Shown piece by piece: positions 14,655 through 23,508 of a stretch of DNA of 64,000 nt. The DNA is taken from assembly GCF_003253485.1 (NCBI RefSeq), contig NZ_QKTX01000005.1, forward strand, positions 186,001-250,000, read 5' to 3'. The notes under the pieces are model-generated. The model was not told the DNA's origin and did not search any database. It saw only the letters and a list, made by a program, of their open reading frames with translations. Position 1 is the first letter of the stretch; the number at the start of each line of letters is the position of its first letter. A program made the translations under genes and the position numbers. Source of the DNA: Algoriphagus aquaeductus (lineage in GTDB: Bacteria > Bacteroidota > Bacteroidia > Cytophagales > Cyclobacteriaceae).

Positions 14655-17531
14655 ACCAGGTCTTTTTCTGGACTTTCGGAGAAAAATAATCCATCCCAAC
14701 ACTAATCCAAGGCATCCGAAAACCATGGCAAATTTCGCCTCTTTGGACCACCAAGAGGAAGACAGCGGGTCTGTTTTGCCATTGAGAACAAATCCTGACC
14801 AAAAAAGCGGATGATTTTTTAAAGGGTTTTCCTGAATAAACTGCCTCTTCGCATGGATTAAGGCGATGTGCTTTGGTTTTCCCGCTTTGATGCCTCTGTA
14901 AAAATTGAGCATAACCTCGGCCGTTTCCTTATCGGGGATCGCCCAAAGACTGTAAACGGTACTTTTGACGCCTGCCAAATTCAAGGCCTTGGAAAGGCTC
15001 ATTAGCCCCTCTCCAGGCATCAGTTTGCCCATTCCTGTTTGGCATGCGCTAAGGACCACAAGTTCGGAGGGGAAATTTACCTGATATAGGTCTCTCAGGA
15101 GTAGCTTATCTCCCCCTGAAAAAATCAAGGCAGACTCCTCATAGTTTACCGGATTTTGCTCTGCATGCATAGCCAGATGGTGTATCTGATAATCTGTTAG
15201 GCTGTTGATAAAAGCAGTCTTATTGGCATGTTGACCAATCATAGCCTTACCGTCCACCAATCCCGTCAAGTTGACTACCTCCTCGAGATTGTTTTTAATA
15301 GCCTGATAGCCAGTACCCTGATAGTCTGGCGCAAAAGCTACCAAGAAATCAGCCCCAAAACGATCATTTTTTGGACTTTCATAGGCCATCTCTCGAAAAG
15401 ATTGCTGGTAAGACATGAAATGATTCTGAACCAAAAAATCTCCTTTTTCATCTATCAGCGCCTCAAAAGGTATCCCATGCAGCCGATCGTCAGGAAGAAT
15501 ATAAATCTCTTCCCTCAGAGATTCGGCAAAAGGAGAAACCAGCAGTCGGTAAAGTGTGGCAGCAGGAGATCGGTAACTATCATCCAAGCGAACCATGGAA
15601 TTTCGAAACTCCTCCACCCAGGAATTGACCATCTCCACCGGGGCCAAGGAATAAACCTGAAGATCGTTCTGATGAATCAATAAAGCGAAAATTTGCTTTT
15701 CGGTCACCAGGTATTTCAACACTGACAAATTTGGAGGTAGGTCCCTTTGAAATGATAGAATGTCAAAAGGCCTGTTATAGAAACGGTAAGCTTCCTCTTC
15801 CTGAATCCTTTTTTCTATTTGGTGAAGTTCTTCACGGAGACTCTTTTCCCTGCCTTGGGATAACTGACCTTGATTCAGCTCTATGGTTTTTAGATTAAGC
15901 TCTTTTAAAAATTCAGAAGTAGAACCAAGGAACTCCTCATTTTTGCTTAGAAATTTTTTCCAGCCCTGTTGCGAATCATTTCGCTCCACTAACTCCAATA
16001 GGCGGATCTTCTTTTCAGAGGTGAGCAGCCCATTTTCATTCCAAAGCGAAAAAATGCCTTCCTGAATCTGTTTGTTTATCTCTTCCAAGGATTGGGTGTA
16101 ACTTCCCTTCAGGTAATATTCCTGAAACATCTCCCCTGCCACCTGAAACAAATTCAGAGAAGAACTCAAATCTTGAAGATTAGAATTTTTCTTGCCCATC
16201 CGCATTAAAATCTGACCGGATTTGATCAAGATGGTGAGGTACCGTTCATTATTCAACTGCTTAAAATCCGAATAGGTAAGTTCTGCAATCCCTTTACGAT
16301 TAATGGGCTTTTGGAGGAGATCACTCAACATTTTTTCCAACATCTCCATGGATTTTCCTTCCTCTCCGAGACGATTCAAAAGATCCGCCTGTAAAACTTG
16401 TAATGAAAAACCACTTGAACCTCCAAATCCGTATCGTTCCAGGAGGCTTAAGCTTTTTTGCGCATAGTCGAGCGATTTTTGATTTTCACCTGCATCATAA
16501 TATACTATGGCCTGGTTGGCAAGATATTTCATCTGAAAAAATCCCGAAAGAGGAAGGGATTTCATTCGTTCGTAGTAGCCTACTGCCGCTTGGAAGTTTT
16601 TCATCTCCTTTTGGAGAAAACCTGCTTCTTCATAAATCGCGGCCATTACTCCCCATTGTTCCTCAAAAAAATCCCGAGGTGCATGTCGGATTATCGCCTC
16701 AGCTTGAATTAATATCCGATCCAATTGCCGGTCATTTTTTGTGGCTCCATAAAACCTGGAAAAGTTCAATAGAAGCTTCATTTCAAGATCTAATTCCTCG
16801 ATTTCAGATAATCCAAAGGACTTTTTGGTCTCAGTCACATACCTTTGAAAAAAGGCCAAGAGCTCCTCGGCTGCCGTATAGTTGCCATATTCTATTTCAG
16901 CAAATATCAGGTTATTCAGTACAGTTGAAATATTCGAAAATTCATCCAAGTGACTCGTTTTCCATATTTCAAATGCTCGGTAATAACTTTGCTTTGAGCG
17001 GTTCTGAAAACCAAGGATATCCTGAACATAGCCCAGGTTGTTATGACAAAGGGCCAGTTCGGAAAAATTGGGCTTGGCTTGAAGTTCATAAAGTTGGATT
17101 GCACGCGCATAATTGCGACTGGATTCCAGCATTTTTTCCTGGTAGAGATAAATGTCTCCTTTCTGAAAGTAAATGCTGGCCCAAGCCTCCTCAGGCAGAG
17201 TCTTATATTCAGGAATATTTTGAAGTGAGTCCGCAAGCAAGAGACCTTTGTCGCCTTCTCCATTGGAGTTGAAATAGGCCATTTTGATGGCTGCAAAACG
17301 AATATTTTCAGGAAGAGAAAAGGTGATTTTCCGATTCAAAAGCGCTTCATCTACTTGCTGAAGTTGCGAAAGGAGTTGTTCTGGCGAATTTTCAAACTGT
17401 TGTTTTTCCAATCTGCGCAAAAGTGAATCATTGTTCTGAGCCCAGGATAAGATTGGAAACAAAAGGAATCCGAACAAAACAAGTAAATATCCAATAATCA
17501 GAGAAAAGTTACCTTTTGACTTAGCGATCAT
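14646..17531 (-). CDS. Exported TPR-CHAT protease-like protein with C-terminal TM anchor
   Basis: A 961-residue protein. Residues 1-32 form a signal peptide or N-terminal anchor. A long region, about 40-560, consists of TPR-type helical repeats (for example FQKGDIYLYQEKMLESSRNY and ALCHNNLGYVQDILGFQNRS). A CHAT domain (caspase-like, clan CD) fills about 590-920, with the catalytic His789 in HLAMHAE and Cys830 in LVVLSACQTG, plus SLWAIPDKETAEVMLNFY. A helix at about 934-950 followed by LRKSRKR would anchor the C-terminus, placing TPR and CHAT in the periplasm. Both catalytic residues are present, so it is probably an active peptidase. It converges with, and overlaps by nine bases, the anti-sigma gene. 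Confidence 0.87.
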   Translation of the reverse strand: MIAKSKGNFSLIIGYLLVLFGFLLFPILSWAQNNDSLLRRLEKQQFENSPEQLLSQLQQVDEALLNRKITFSLPENIRFAAIKMAYFNSNGEGDKGLLLADSLQNIPEYKTLPEEAWASIYFQKGDIYLYQEKMLESSRNYARAIQLYELQAKPNFSELALCHNNLGYVQDILGFQNRSKQSYYRAFEIWKTSHLDEFSNISTVLNNLIFAEIEYGNYTAAEELLAFFQRYVTETKKSFGLSEIEELDLEMKLLLNFSRFYGATKNDRQLDRILIQAEAIIRHAPRDFFEEQWGVMAAIYEEAGFLQKEMKNFQAAVGYYERMKSLPLSGFFQMKYLANQAIVYYDAGENQKSLDYAQKSLSLLERYGFGGSSGFSLQVLQADLLNRLGEEGKSMEMLEKMLSDLLQKPINRKGIAELTYSDFKQLNNERYLTILIKSGQILMRMGKKNSNLQDLSSSLNLFQVAGEMFQEYYLKGSYTQSLEEINKQIQEGIFSLWNENGLLTSEKKIRLLELVERNDSQQGWKKFLSKNEEFLGSTSEFLKELNLKTIELNQGQLSQGREKSLREELHQIEKRIQEEEAYRFYNRPFDILSFQRDLPPNLSVLKYLVTEKQIFALLIHQNDLQVYSLAPVEMVNSWVEEFRNSMVRLDDSYRSPAATLYRLLVSPFAESLREEIYILPDDRLHGIPFEALIDEKGDFLVQNHFMSYQQSFREMAYESPKNDRFGADFLVAFAPDYQGTGYQAIKNNLEEVVNLTGLVDGKAMIGQHANKTAFINSLTDYQIHHLAMHAEQNPVNYEESALIFSGGDKLLLRDLYQVNFPSELVVLSACQTGMGKLMPGEGLMSLSKALNLAGVKSTVYSLWAIPDKETAEVMLNFYRGIKAGKPKHIALIHAKRQFIQENPLKNHPLFWSGFVLNGKTDPLSSSWWSKEAKFAMVFGCLGLVLGWIIFLRKSRKRPGSL

Positions 17532-17647
17532 ATTGAAAAATGATGAAGATTTTCTTTGAAAAATAAGGTGGAGTTACCGATTTTCTACTCAGAGGTATGG
17601 TTTGAGATCTTGAATGATATCATATCCCCATAAAGATGATGAAGGGT

Positions 17648-17675
17648 AAAAACCCTCCAGAATTTCTCCGGAGGG
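17648..17675 (-). terminator. Terminator downstream of the Gfo/Idh/MocA gene
   Basis: On the minus strand, CCCTCC (17675-17670) pairs with GGAGGG (17658-17653) across an 11-base loop and is followed by TTTTT. It lies about 35 bases past the stop codon at 17709. Confidence 0.55.
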
Positions 17676-17708
17676 CAATTTCAAACTTCAAATTTCTAAT
17701 TTCAAATC

Positions 17709-19052
17709 TTACACCTTCGGCACATTCCAGCCATTATGGTACTGTGCTTTCATCAGTGCATTGGCATCCGCATCAGTAAACTGATTTTTTCCCGCATCCC
17801 AATAGACTTTCTTGCCGGTTTTGTAAGCGATATTTCCCATTTGGGCGTTGATCGCAGCCACCGAACCGGTTTGGATACCGCACTTCAGCTTACTGGCATC
17901 ATTGGCTGTCATGGCCTCCACAAAGTTGACCGCATGCAGGTCCAAAGCACTTGGCCCGGCAGGACGGGTATGAGGGACTTCTTCCACTTTTGGTTTGCGC
18001 TGACCGTCCACGTTTTCGGTTTCGGGGATCACTTTCCAACCACCCCGGTTGACGACCAAGGTGGCATTGTTTCCGATAAAGGCAATACCTTCCGTAGTGC
18101 CGTAGTTTCCACCATCGATTCCCGTGGCGTGTTCCCAAAGCATATTGAAGCCATCGTATTCATATACGGTTTGCAAAGTGTCCGGAGTCTCTGAGGCATC
18201 ATCCGGATAGGCAAATTTACCCCCGGAAGCCATCACTGACTTAGGTGCACTGACACCCATGGCATACAGTGCGATATCGATCTCATGTACGCCCCAGTCG
18301 GTCATCAAGCCACCCGCGTAATCCCAAAACCAACGGAAATTGAAATGGAATCGATTGGCGTTGAATTCTCTTTTCGGTGCAGGACCTAACCACATATCGT
18401 AATCCACCCCAGCAGGCACAGGGCCATTTGGCACGACAGGAACCGGCTTCATCCAACCTTGGTAAGCCCAGCATTTCACCAGACGAATTTGGCCCAGTTT
18501 GCCTGATTTGACGTATTGGATTGCCTCATCGTACTGAGAACCCGAACGCTGCCATTGTCCTACTTGGACGATTTTGCCGTAGCGCTCTTGGGCCTTGACC
18601 ATAATTTGGCACTCTTCGATGGTATTGGCAATGGGTTTCTCCACATAGACATGCTTACCGGCTGATACCGCATCTACCATATTCAGGCAGTGCCAATGAT
18701 CCGGTGTACCGACAATGACGACATCAATATTCTTGTCCTCCAGCATTTTGCGATAGTCCTTGTATTGCTTGGGACGGGTTCCTCGTAGTTTGAATACATC
18801 TTCACTACGCTGATCGAGTACACTTTGATCGATATCACAGATCGCCACACAGTTGACTTGAGGAATCTTGAGGTGGGCATTCATATTGGACCAGCCCATT
18901 CCTTTGCAGCCAATCAAACCATAATTGATCTGATCATTCGGGCCAATAGTACGGGTGAATTTCCCGAAATCAGCAGCAGTCAGTATGGACGGCATGCTAA
19001 GTCCAGCCCCGAGGAGCATGGTGTTTTGTATAAATCGTCTTCTTGAGGACAT
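17709..19052 (-). CDS. Tat-exported Gfo/Idh/MocA family oxidoreductase
   Basis: A 447-residue NAD(P)-dependent oxidoreductase. The N-terminus MSSRRRFIQNTMLLGAGLSM is a twin-arginine signal, so the folded, cofactor-loaded enzyme should be exported. The Rossmann part has NYGLIGCKGMGWSNM. The family motif EKPIA (HVYVEKPIANTIEEC) marks the catalytic Lys, followed by RWFWDYAGGLMTDWGVHEIDIALYAMG in the substrate domain. Relatives with a Tat signal and this size are often annotated as glucose-fructose oxidoreductase-like, acting on sugars or glycosides. It precedes a DUF1080 gene in Bacteroidota loci for oxidising glycosides to 3-keto forms; here a DUF1080 gene lies directly beside it. Confidence 0.9.
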   Translation of the reverse strand: MSSRRRFIQNTMLLGAGLSMPSILTAADFGKFTRTIGPNDQINYGLIGCKGMGWSNMNAHLKIPQVNCVAICDIDQSVLDQRSEDVFKLRGTRPKQYKDYRKMLEDKNIDVVIVGTPDHWHCLNMVDAVSAGKHVYVEKPIANTIEECQIMVKAQERYGKIVQVGQWQRSGSQYDEAIQYVKSGKLGQIRLVKCWAYQGWMKPVPVVPNGPVPAGVDYDMWLGPAPKREFNANRFHFNFRWFWDYAGGLMTDWGVHEIDIALYAMGVSAPKSVMASGGKFAYPDDASETPDTLQTVYEYDGFNMLWEHATGIDGGNYGTTEGIAFIGNNATLVVNRGGWKVIPETENVDGQRKPKVEEVPHTRPAGPSALDLHAVNFVEAMTANDASKLKCGIQTGSVAAINAQMGNIAYKTGKKVYWDAGKNQFTDADANALMKAQYHNGWNVPKV

Positions 19053-19090
19053 GATGGTTATTGGATTAATGGTTATTGGGAGAAAAGTGA

Positions 19091-19153
19091 AATTTCGGAT
19101 TTGGGATTTCGGACGTCGGAAGACCCGAAATCAACCATCCGAAATCCGAAATC
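19091..19153. repeat. Inverted repeat of GATTTCGGA units between two glycoside genes
   Basis: Left part 19091-19113 (AATTTCGGATTTGGGATTTC with GGA following) and right part 19138-19153 (TCCGAAATCCGAAATC) are complementary, with a further CCGAAATC at 19125-19132. It abuts the stop codon of the DUF1080 gene. It could fold into a long hairpin in the transcript of the operon. Confidence 0.5.
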
Positions 19154-19919
19154 ACAACGGTCTTACCCAAATATTTCTGAATCTCACCGGGTTGCCATGG
19201 TCTTGTAACTTGATCGGTAGGGCTTCAGCATGGGCTTTGTAATTAGGAATACCGATGTACTCGGTTGGGCCTTTGAGAATTACATTGTTTTGTACCACCA
19301 CTCCGTTAATCAAAACAGTCACGGTAGCCGGAGAAGTCAAATGTCCGTTTTTGTCAAAACGTGGAGCCTTGAAAATGATGTCGTAGTAGTTCCACTCTCC
19401 CGGAGCCCTCAGCGGATTGACCAAGGGTGGATACTGCTTGTATATCGAACCAGCCTGACCATTGGTGTAGGTTTTGCTTTCGTAGCTATCGAGGATTTGA
19501 ACCTCGTACATTCCCATCAGGAAAAATCCTGAATTGCCTCGGCCCTGACCTTCACCGACGATCTCGGTTGGAGCAGACCACTCGACATGGTATTGGGCAT
19601 CTCCAAAAGGAAGCTTCGACTGGATATCTCCTTTTCCGCGAACCACCACCAATTCTCCATTTTCGATCTTCCACTCAGCCGGTGCATTTCCATCTTTGGC
19701 AGAGACGAAATTGTTGAGACTGGTTCCGTCAAATAGGACGATGGCGTCTGAAGGAGGAAGATTGTTTTGGGCACCGGGGCTAATCTTCGGAACAACAGGG
19801 GTGTAAAACTCTGTAGCCTGAGGAGGCAATGGCGGAGGAGTTGGGTTTTGCTGGGCAATAGATAATTGGCTAAGGCTCATGCCACTTCCAATCAAAGCCA
19901 GGGTCAATAGTTTCTTCAT
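19152..19919 (-). CDS. DUF1080 / 3-keto-disaccharide hydrolase domain protein
   Basis: A 255-residue exported protein with signal peptide MKKLLTLALIGSGMSLSQLSIA. The domain begins with AIVLFDGTSLNNFVSAKDG.APAEWKIENGELVV, the standard opening of DUF1080 (3-keto-disaccharide hydrolase, concanavalin-like fold). It continues with NSGFFLMGMYEVQILDSYESKTYTNGQAGSIYKQYPP and the closing IKLQDHGNPVRFRNIWVRPL. Family members act on 3-keto-glycosides made by a Gfo/Idh/MocA oxidoreductase. The oxidoreductase gene is the next one downstream on this strand, with a short repeat between, so the two should act in sequence on an unknown periplasmic sugar. Confidence 0.92.
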   Translation of the reverse strand: MKKLLTLALIGSGMSLSQLSIAQQNPTPPPLPPQATEFYTPVVPKISPGAQNNLPPSDAIVLFDGTSLNNFVSAKDGNAPAEWKIENGELVVVRGKGDIQSKLPFGDAQYHVEWSAPTEIVGEGQGRGNSGFFLMGMYEVQILDSYESKTYTNGQAGSIYKQYPPLVNPLRAPGEWNYYDIIFKAPRFDKNGHLTSPATVTVLINGVVVQNNVILKGPTEYIGIPNYKAHAEALPIKLQDHGNPVRFRNIWVRPL

Positions 19920-20054
19920 AGTACAATAGATTATTTTAGGAATTAGTACTCTGCCAATAAATTACAGGAAAAAAGGCGTGAAACGGAAAGCCGTTGATGG
20001 ATTTTTGATGGATTTACCCAAATCCTTTTCTACTTTTCCAAAAAAACTATCGAA

Positions 20055-22598
20055 ATGAAAAGACCTTTACTCGGATTGATTTTCGGCCTTATCCTGACCT
20101 TACAAGCCTTTGCCCAGGAGGAATACTATTTCCCCGGAGAAAAATTTGATCCTGCAATCCCCTCTCCCTCCCAGTTTTTGGGTTACCCGATCGGAGATTG
20201 GCACACACGCTATGACCTGATCGTGAAGTATTTCGAAAAACTCGACCAACTCATCGAGACCGCCCAACTCCAAACCATCGGCTACACCCATGAGCATAGG
20301 CCCAAGGTCATTTTGACGATTGCCTCCGCTAAAAACATGGGGAATCTGGATCAAATCCGCCAAAAGCAGCTTCAACTGGCCGATCCATCTCAGCCAAAGC
20401 CTGCTGTAGCCGATATGCCCTCCATCATTCACCTGGGGTATGGCGTACACGGAAATGAACCTTCCTCTGCCGAAGCAGCCATGCTGACCGCCTATTGGCT
20501 GATGGCTTCGCAGTCGGATTTGGCCAAAAATCTCAGAGAAAATTCCGTTGTACACATCGACCCGACTCTGAATCCAGACGGACGTGACCGACATAGCCTT
20601 TGGGCTAACTCCAACAAAGGCTTCCCTCCCGTTGCTGATCCATTGGATCGTGAGCACAACGAAGCTTGGCCCAATGGACGAACCAATCACTACTGGTTTG
20701 ACCTCAATCGGGATTGGTTGCCTTTAGCTCATCCCGAATCAAAAGTAAAAGTGGAATGGTACCATCAGTGGTATCCCAACGTGACCACGGATTTCCATGA
20801 AATGGGCACCAACAGCACCTATTTCTTCGAACCCACCAAGCCCTACGGTTCCGAAAACCCGGTGGTACCGAGAAAAAATTACGACGATATCAATCCCCGC
20901 TTCGCCAAATATTTCGCCAAATACATGGACGAGATCGGAAGTCTCTATTGGACCAAAGAAGTTTTTGACAATAGCTACCCAGGTTATGGATCAACCTATC
21001 CGGACATTCATGGTGGACTGGGTTTGGTGTTTGAAACTGCCAGCAGCCGAGGGCATGTGCAAAGCAGCCAAAGAGGAGATATCACGTTTGCCTTTACTAT
21101 CCGAAATCATGTAGTCAATTCCTTGGCCACCATGGAAGCCGCTTTGGACAACCGGGAATACATGCATGAGTACCTCAGAGAGTTTTTCCAAACTGCGGTG
21201 GCGGAAGGAGCCAAAGACCCTGCGAAAAACTATGTGTTCGGAGACGAATTTGATGAAAGCAGAAACCGACTTTTTGTCCAATTCCTTTTAGACCACAAGA
21301 TCAAAGTCTATGAAAACACAGCCGACTTAACTGCCTCTGGCCAGTCGTTTAAAAAAGGAAAATCCTGGGTGGTTCCTACCAATCAACCTCAATACCGCAT
21401 GGTGAGAACCATGTTTGAATATGTGAAAGAGTTTGCGGACTCGGTATTTTACGATGCTTCAGCCTGGACCATGGCTGCGGCTTATGGGATGCCTTTTTCG
21501 GCAGCGCCAACGGTAAAAACTGGTAGCCAAATTTCTGAGGTTAAAGCTCCTGTTTTTTCTTTCCCTGAAGGAAAAGCCTACGCTTACCTGATCGATTGGT
21601 CGGACTATTATGCTCCCAAAATGCTCTATGATCTGCAAAAAGCAGGAATCCATGTGGAATCGATTCACCGGCCTTTTTCCTCCCAAACCCAAGACGGAAA
21701 AGTGGACTTTCCGGCGGGTACCCTGATGATTCCTATGGGCTTTCAAAAGCTTAAAGCCGAGGAAGTCAGTGCAAAAATCAAAGAATTGGCAGCCAAAAAT
21801 GCACAGAAAGTCTATGCTGTACAGACCGGATTAAACCTCAGCGGCATTGATTTGGGGTCTAATTTGGTTTCAGCCGTGCAGCAGCCAAAAGTGATCATGA
21901 TGGTAGGTTTGGGTATCAACGCCACCGAAGCCGGAGAAATCTGGAATTTGCTGGACCAGCATTTTGGTATGCCGATTACCAAAGTGAATATGGAACAATT
22001 TGGGCGTGTCAACCTTCACCAATACAACACGCTGATCCTTCCTTCCGGGAACTACAATTCGCTTTCCGAAGGACAAGTCAATCACCTCAAAGACTGGGTG
22101 AATCGAGGCGGCACCATCATTTCCATGAAGAGCGCCTCACTTTGGCTCAATCAAAAAGGAATCACCAAAGAAGAAGCCGTGAAACTCGAAAAAGAGGAAC
22201 AAGAGCCTGCCGCTCTTCCATTCAGTGTCAGAAATGACTTCGAAGGAGCAAAAGAAGTAGGCGGAAGTATCTATCTGGCAGAAATGGATTTGACGCATCC
22301 GATCGCTTATGGCTATCACCGAAAAAATCTGCCGGTGTACAGAAATACGGACATCTTCATCAAACCATCAGCAGACAAATACCTGACTCCGATCAAATAC
22401 ACTTCAAATCCTCACTTAGGAGGCTACATTTCAAAAACGAATCTGGAAAAGCTCAAGCAAAGTGCCGGAGTGGTGATCTCTCCTGCCGGACAAGGCCGTG
22501 TGGTACATTTCTTCGACAGTCCCAACTTCCGTGGAACTTGGTATGGCACCAACAAGCTCTTTTTGAATGCTATTTTCCATGGGGAAAATATGGATTAG
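20055..22598 (+). CDS. Exported M14 family zinc carboxypeptidase
   Basis: An 847-residue exported metallopeptidase. The signal peptide is MKRPLLGLIFGLILTLQAFA. Zinc ligands of the M14 fold are visible: His132 and Glu135 in GVHGNEPSSAE and His248 in TTDFHEMG. The general-base Glu is likely Glu327 in GLGLVFETASS. After the catalytic domain (about 40-390) there is a long C-terminal part. A class-I amidotransferase-like segment, about 610-800, includes KVIMMVGLGINATEAGEIWN and LILPSGNYNSLSEGQVNHL. This two-domain layout is frequent in Bacteroidota M14 peptidases. It probably trims peptides or peptidoglycan stems in the periplasm. It is transcribed alone, with a terminator downstream at 22652. Confidence 0.9.
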   Translation: MKRPLLGLIFGLILTLQAFAQEEYYFPGEKFDPAIPSPSQFLGYPIGDWHTRYDLIVKYFEKLDQLIETAQLQTIGYTHEHRPKVILTIASAKNMGNLDQIRQKQLQLADPSQPKPAVADMPSIIHLGYGVHGNEPSSAEAAMLTAYWLMASQSDLAKNLRENSVVHIDPTLNPDGRDRHSLWANSNKGFPPVADPLDREHNEAWPNGRTNHYWFDLNRDWLPLAHPESKVKVEWYHQWYPNVTTDFHEMGTNSTYFFEPTKPYGSENPVVPRKNYDDINPRFAKYFAKYMDEIGSLYWTKEVFDNSYPGYGSTYPDIHGGLGLVFETASSRGHVQSSQRGDITFAFTIRNHVVNSLATMEAALDNREYMHEYLREFFQTAVAEGAKDPAKNYVFGDEFDESRNRLFVQFLLDHKIKVYENTADLTASGQSFKKGKSWVVPTNQPQYRMVRTMFEYVKEFADSVFYDASAWTMAAAYGMPFSAAPTVKTGSQISEVKAPVFSFPEGKAYAYLIDWSDYYAPKMLYDLQKAGIHVESIHRPFSSQTQDGKVDFPAGTLMIPMGFQKLKAEEVSAKIKELAAKNAQKVYAVQTGLNLSGIDLGSNLVSAVQQPKVIMMVGLGINATEAGEIWNLLDQHFGMPITKVNMEQFGRVNLHQYNTLILPSGNYNSLSEGQVNHLKDWVNRGGTIISMKSASLWLNQKGITKEEAVKLEKEEQEPAALPFSVRNDFEGAKEVGGSIYLAEMDLTHPIAYGYHRKNLPVYRNTDIFIKPSADKYLTPIKYTSNPHLGGYISKTNLEKLKQSAGVVISPAGQGRVVHFFDSPNFRGTWYGTNKLFLNAIFHGENMD

Positions 22599-22623
22599 GA
22601 AATTTGAGATTGGAAATTTGATG

Positions 22624-22642
22624 CTTCGACTAAGCTCAGCAC
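22624..22642. repeat. REP-like half palindrome CTTCGACTAAGCTCAGCAC
   Basis: A variant of the common intergenic sequence CTTCGACnnAGCTCAG. Related copies lie at 7205-7228 and, inverted, at 29041-29057. Confidence 0.45.
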
Positions 22643-22651
22643 AAGAATTTG

Positions 22652-22689
22652 AAAAAAAGCCCCTGAATAACTCATTCAGCGGCTTTTTT
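22652..22689 (+). terminator. Bidirectional Rho-independent terminator
   Basis: AAAAAGCC.CTGAAT pairs with ATTCAG.GGCTTTTTT (one C/C mismatch) around a short AACTC loop, with A and T runs on the two sides. It ends the M14 gene on the plus strand and can also stop minus-strand transcription coming from the TonB-domain gene. Confidence 0.8.
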
Positions 22690-22913
22690 GCTTTTCTACC
22701 AACAATTCAAATCTTTACTGATTTTGCACCATGATTTGTCCAGGTTGGGGGTAATCTAGGGAATGAAATAACGTATCAATTCAAGCTGCCGACAGATTGG
22801 AGTCGAGGGTTCGAAGACCTTTCGATTTCGAGACCCTAATCTTCCCGGCTCTCATTGCAGCCACGATACTCTCTTTGGCAGCAAAATAAGTTGGTCTAGT
22901 TCCCAAAAGCCTA

Positions 22914-23417
22914 TCAGCTCAATTTAAATCGAACAGGCAACTTCATTCTGGAATTTACTTTTCTATCCTTTTGCTGAGCAGGTTCCCAGTTAGCAGAATT
23001 TTGAACAACACGAATAGCCTCTTCATCACAGCCACCCCCAATGCCTCTAAGAATAGTGGGGTTGGAAATTGAACCGTCTGAATTGATCACAAAATCTACG
23101 ATCACGGTGCCTTCAATACCAAGTTTTTTAGCTTCAGAAGGATACTTCAAGTTGGCTAATAAATACGAGTTCCATCCTTCCAAACCTCCAGGAGGTACTG
23201 GCTGTACTTCAGTGACGTCGAAAATTTCTTTTCCGTCCTTGCCTACATCCGTAATACGTGCGGCAATGTTGGTGGGAGCCATGCTGGGTTTGGCGGCCAC
23301 TTGTGTAGGCCCTTCGATTTCCTCTGCCTGATCGATTTGGCAGGAAGAAAAGGTGACTCCAAGCCCTAACACGGAGATTAGAGCCATGTGCTTGATTTTC
23401 ATGAGATTGTTTTTCAT
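22914..23417 (-). CDS. Lipoprotein with TonB C-terminal domain
   Basis: A 167-residue predicted lipoprotein. The lipobox Cys is residue 26 in VTFSSC (counted from the first ATG; a second ATG five codons later would serve equally). The C-terminal 85 residues are a TonB C-terminal domain: LLANLKYPSEAKKLGIEGTV, then the GTVIVDFVINSDGSI turn and LRGIGGGCDEEAIRVV. The protein lacks the N-terminal membrane helix and proline-rich linker of a true energy transducer, so it is not a classic TonB. It is the third TonB-domain gene in a row downstream of a BlaI/BlaR1 pair. TTAACCTAAAC occurs at 23429-23439, just before the start. Confidence 0.82.
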   Translation of the reverse strand: MKNNLMKIKHMALISVLGLGVTFSSCQIDQAEEIEGPTQVAAKPSMAPTNIAARITDVGKDGKEIFDVTEVQPVPPGGLEGWNSYLLANLKYPSEAKKLGIEGTVIVDFVINSDGSISNPTILRGIGGGCDEEAIRVVQNSANWEPAQQKDRKVNSRMKLPVRFKLS

Positions 23418-23508
23418 GGATTTATAGAGTTTAGGTTAAATTTTGAACATACTACCCCCAGTCCATCCATTTTTATGGATGGAAATTGGGCATCAAACTG
23501 GTTTCAGA

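Larger units (their letters stand above)
22599..22913. other. Intergenic region with terminator and repeat
   Basis: 315 bases between convergent genes. It contains a REP-like half palindrome, a strong terminator, and a minus-strand open stretch at 22781-22918 that lacks a proper start and is not called as a gene. Confidence 0.5.
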
